Shown: positions 14,053 through 15,520 of the stretch, piece by piece
How the letters are laid out: every line of letters begins with the position of its first letter
How positions within the stretch are numbered: the first letter of the stretch is position 1
Assembly (NCBI GenBank): GCA_035310125.1
Contig: DATGEP010000040.1
Coordinates: 1-15,520, forward strand
From: DATGEP01 sp035310125
Lineage (GTDB): Bacteria; Chloroflexota; Ktedonobacteria; Ktedonobacterales; JADMIN01
DNA: 15,520 bases
Direction: 5' to 3'
Translations under genes and position numbers: made by a program
Notes under the pieces: generated by a model
What the model was told of the DNA's origin: nothing
The model's database searches: none
What the model saw: the letters and a program-made list of their open reading frames with translations, nothing else

Positions 14053-14190
14053 TCCCATCCACTCAACCACGAATGCCAAATACCGTTGGGGCGCGCTCCA
14101 TCGGATCGCGATAGAGGATCGCCTGGTCGAGTAGAGAGCTTGGAGGACGCCAGCTCGATCGCCAGGAGCGCGAAGCAATGGCGCTCGCAC

Positions 14191-14233
14191 TGTCCCCAGA
14201 GACGCCGGAGAGACCAGCGCGTCTCTGGGGACA
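14191..14233. repeat. Perfect 15-bp inverted repeat
   Basis: TGTCCCCAGAGACGC (14191-14205) and GCGTCTCTGGGGACA (14219-14233) are exact reverse complements separated by 13 bases. It lies 138 bases after the ribY stop. Without a T-run on the plus strand (the next bases are TGACGC) a classical terminator is not supported; it may be a REP-like element or a structured 3' end of the ribXY mRNA. Confidence 0.7.
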
Positions 14234-14264
14234 TGACGCTGCCCGGGCTACTGCCCAGGCGTAC

Positions 14265-14294
14265 TTGACACGCGTCGCTGTGTTGTGCTATTTC
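14265..14294 (+). promoter_or_regulatory. Candidate tetR promoter
   Basis: A perfect TTGACA (14265-14270) is followed 18 bases later by TATTTC (14289-14294), three of six matches. The palindromic operator begins at 14294, so a bound repressor would touch this promoter. An alternative -10, TATAGC at 14305-14310 inside the operator, with TTGTGC (14283-14288) 16 bases upstream, also fits. Confidence 0.4.
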
Positions 14295-14313
14295 TCGCTA
14301 TGCGTATAGCGAG
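14294..14313. promoter_or_regulatory. TetR operator O1 upstream of tetR
   Basis: CTCGCTATGCGTATAGCGAG is a near-perfect palindrome with 8-bp arms and a 4-base centre. Its central core recurs at 15126-15145 downstream of the regulator, with 16 of 20 positions identical. Location and symmetry fit an autoregulatory TetR dimer site. Confidence 0.7.
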
Positions 14314-14365
14314 TGAAGATGCTCAATGGGGGGCGTCCGTTTGACCCTCGAGCGTGGAGATGGCA

Positions 14366-15088
14366 ATGAGCAAGCAAAGGAACCAGTCGGGGAAGCCGAC
14401 CCGCCGCACTGAGGCGGCTGAAGCCAGCAAGAGAGCGATTCTCGACGCGGCGGAAGCGCTTTTTGCGCAGCAAGGGTATGAGGCGACCAGTTTACAGGAG
14501 ATCAGTGACCGAGCTGGGGTCACGCGTGGCTTGCCCACCTACTTTTTTGGCTCGAAGGAGGACTTGTATCGCGCGGTACTGGAACGCACCTTTGCGCTGA
14601 CGATGACACACGAACTTCTCAAGCTGCTCCGCAAGCAGGGCCAACACCAGGGGGCTCGACCGGAAGACGGATTGCGCATCGTGATTGAACGTCTCTTTGA
14701 CTTCTTGGTCACGCACCCGACCTTTATACGCATCACCGAGTGGGAAGCCTTGAGCGGCGGCCGATATCTGGGTAATTTGCCCAGACTCGTCACGACCTTG
14801 CACGAAGCCGTGCAGGTGCTGCGGGAGGAGGTTGGCTGGCATGACGACGCCGAGCAGTTCCTCATTGATCTGGTGGCCCTCTGCTGGTTTCCACTGGCGC
14901 AGGCGGTGACATTCCTGCAGCCACTAGGCGTTGACATCGCTGATCCCGCCTTTTTGGCGCGGCGCAAGCAGCATGTGGCCCAGCTCCTGCTCGATGGCGC
15001 CCGCGCTCGTGACGACGTCGACGACAGCGCCCGCGACGACAATTCCGGGAACAAGGCTCGCCCCACTCCTCGCTCCGCCAGGCCATGA
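14366..15088 (+). CDS. TetR/AcrR family transcriptional regulator
   Basis: The 240-residue repressor has a disordered basic N-terminus (MSKQRNQSGKPTRRTE), then the TetR DNA-binding domain: SKRAILDAAEALFAQQGYEA (21-40), TSLQEISDRAGVTRG (41-55) and the recognition helix end LPTYFFGSKEDLYRAVLE (56-73). The C-terminal ligand-binding half (about 75-210) is helical, and the last 30 residues are charged and Asp/Arg-rich. ATG 14366 is chosen because GGAG lies 6 bases upstream; in-frame GTG 14354 and ATG 14360 overlap that site. Matching palindromes lie 53 bases before and 36 bases after the gene, so it probably represses itself and the downstream cassette. The inducer is unknown. Confidence 0.93.
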   Translation: MSKQRNQSGKPTRRTEAAEASKRAILDAAEALFAQQGYEATSLQEISDRAGVTRGLPTYFFGSKEDLYRAVLERTFALTMTHELLKLLRKQGQHQGARPEDGLRIVIERLFDFLVTHPTFIRITEWEALSGGRYLGNLPRLVTTLHEAVQVLREEVGWHDDAEQFLIDLVALCWFPLAQAVTFLQPLGVDIADPAFLARRKQHVAQLLLDGARARDDVDDSARDDNSGNKARPTPRSARP

Positions 15089-15113
15089 GCGGAACGGACG
15101 TCTACTCTTTTTT

Positions 15114-15142
15114 TTGACTATTTCATTCGCTAATCGTATAGC
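15114..15142 (+). promoter_or_regulatory. Promoter downstream of tetR overlapping operator O2
   Basis: TTGACT (15114-15119, five of six) and TATAGC (15137-15142, four of six) have the optimal 17-base spacing, preceded by a T-run. The -10 lies inside the palindrome 15124-15147, so a bound TetR protein would block RNA polymerase. Confidence 0.6.
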
Positions 15143-15147
15143 GAATG
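15124..15147. promoter_or_regulatory. TetR operator O2 downstream of tetR
   Basis: Perfect 9-bp arms CATTCGCTA (15124-15132) and TAGCGAATG (15139-15147) flank ATCGTA. The core shared with O1 fits TCGCTAWKCGTATAGCGA. The site covers the -10 of the promoter driving the next genes. Confidence 0.7.
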
Positions 15148-15170
15148 TGATGAGAGAAAGGATGGCACCG

Positions 15171-15269
15171 ATGAGCGCATTTTGGTCGCGGCATCCGTGG
15201 CTACGCCGGTCGACGAGGGCCGTGTGTCTCGTCCTGTTCATCGCCGCGCTTACAGTCGCATCCGCCTAA
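15171..15269 (+). CDS. Very small hydrophobic ORF under the TetR-controlled promoter
   Basis: This ORF of 32 residues has a basic start (SRHPWLRRSTR) and a hydrophobic stretch AVCLVLFIAALTVASA ending at TAA. It resembles an isolated signal peptide or single membrane helix. AAAGG lies 9 bases before ATG 15171, so translation is plausible; ATG 15162 would overlap that site. It may be a genuine small membrane peptide, the stump of a truncated exported protein, or a chance ORF. Its position as first ORF after O2 makes it worth listing. Confidence 0.35.
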   Translation: MSAFWSRHPWLRRSTRAVCLVLFIAALTVASA

Positions 15270-15345
15270 TGGGACTGTGGCTGACCCGAGGTGTGGACAC
15301 TGCGAGTGAAGTACTCAATCTGCACTCGGTACGGGAGGGAAACGC

Positions 15346-15520
15346 ATGCACGAGATCGAGCTATCGGCGGGCCCCATTACCTACGAGGACACAGCCAGCC
15401 CCGGTCCAGTCGTGGACCTGCTGCACGGGCTGGCGAAGCTGGTGGCTGAGTTTCTCCAGACCCTTGACCTGCGTTTGCGCCTCCTGCGCCGGCTGCTGCT
15501 CGCCTTCGGTTGGATGGCGA
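15346..15520 (+). pseudogene. Alpha/beta-hydrolase gene remnant with apparent internal deletions, cut by the window edge
   Basis: ATG 15346 is preceded by GGGAGGG 6 bases upstream. The product starts MHEIELSAGPITYEDT, then GPVVDLLHG (21-29), as in alpha/beta hydrolases before the oxyanion HG motif. Directly after HG, where about 50 residues with the first helices and strands should come, the reading jumps to LAKLVAEFLQTLDLR (30-44), which normally precedes the nucleophile-elbow strand. The elbow (LVGNDxGG or GxSxG) is then missing and replaced by LRLLRRLLLAFGWMA, like the lid region of these enzymes. The frame stays open to the window edge, so this appears to be a mosaic of in-frame deletions. 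An intact but unusual small protein, or an assembly artefact, remains possible. Confidence 0.5.

Larger units (their letters stand above)
14053..14365. other. Hairpin-rich intergenic region between ribY and tetR
   Basis: This region of 313 bases has no supported gene. Three hairpins lie in a row: GAGCGC/GCGCTC (14166-14186), a perfect 15-bp stem (14191-14233) and GCCcGGGC-tact-GCCCaGGC (14241-14260). A TTGACA (14265-14270) and the TetR operator (14294-14313) follow. The rest, 14053-14165, shows nothing recognisable apart from two GGATCGC copies near 14103-14122. Confidence 0.5.

Overview
This is a GC-rich bacterial stretch, most likely from a member of the Chloroflexota (Ktedonobacteria, Thermomicrobia or a relative). 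The best clues are an FMN riboswitch controlling a RibX/RibY-type riboflavin ABC transporter, an archaeal/eukaryal-type dimeric glycyl-tRNA synthetase, and membrane-anchored proteins with proline/threonine-rich linkers. The phylum is an inference from gene content. No rRNA, tRNA, CRISPR array or transposase gene was recognised.

Layout. Positions 1-81 hold the tail of a rightward gene. A leftward three-gene operon follows (4033 down to 227): a membrane-anchored PsbP-like protein, a fused MFS/spermidine-synthase-like protein and adenylosuccinate synthetase (PurA). A shared intergenic region (4034-4348) carries opposed promoter-like sequences and, in the glycyl-tRNA synthetase leader, a strong terminator-like hairpin that suggests attenuation. 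Rightward from there lie glycyl-tRNA synthetase, a closely coupled HEPN-like protein and a leaderless BtuF/COG0614-like protein. A leftward membrane-anchored hypothetical protein (8347-7286) interrupts the series.

From 8643 everything reads rightward: an atypical SDR, a second PsbP-like protein (zinc ribbon plus membrane anchor), a small two-helix membrane protein, a DUF971 protein overlapping PurS, the FMN riboswitch with its terminator, ribX and ribY. After a hairpin-rich spacer comes a TetR regulator bracketed by two near-identical palindromic operators. A very small ORF and what looks like a deletion-scarred alpha/beta-hydrolase gene run off the right edge.

How the parts fit. PurA and PurS serve purine synthesis but lie 10 kb apart, with no other pur genes between them. 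The riboswitch should shut off riboflavin uptake when FMN is plentiful; no ABC ATPase is encoded beside ribXY. The TetR module looks like a self-contained autoregulated cassette whose target gene has decayed. I see no clear-cut new defence or mobile system. The most promising leads are the glyS leader attenuator, the twin TetR operators beside a degraded target, the unusual IMP-site residues in PurA, and the paired PsbP-like membrane proteins.
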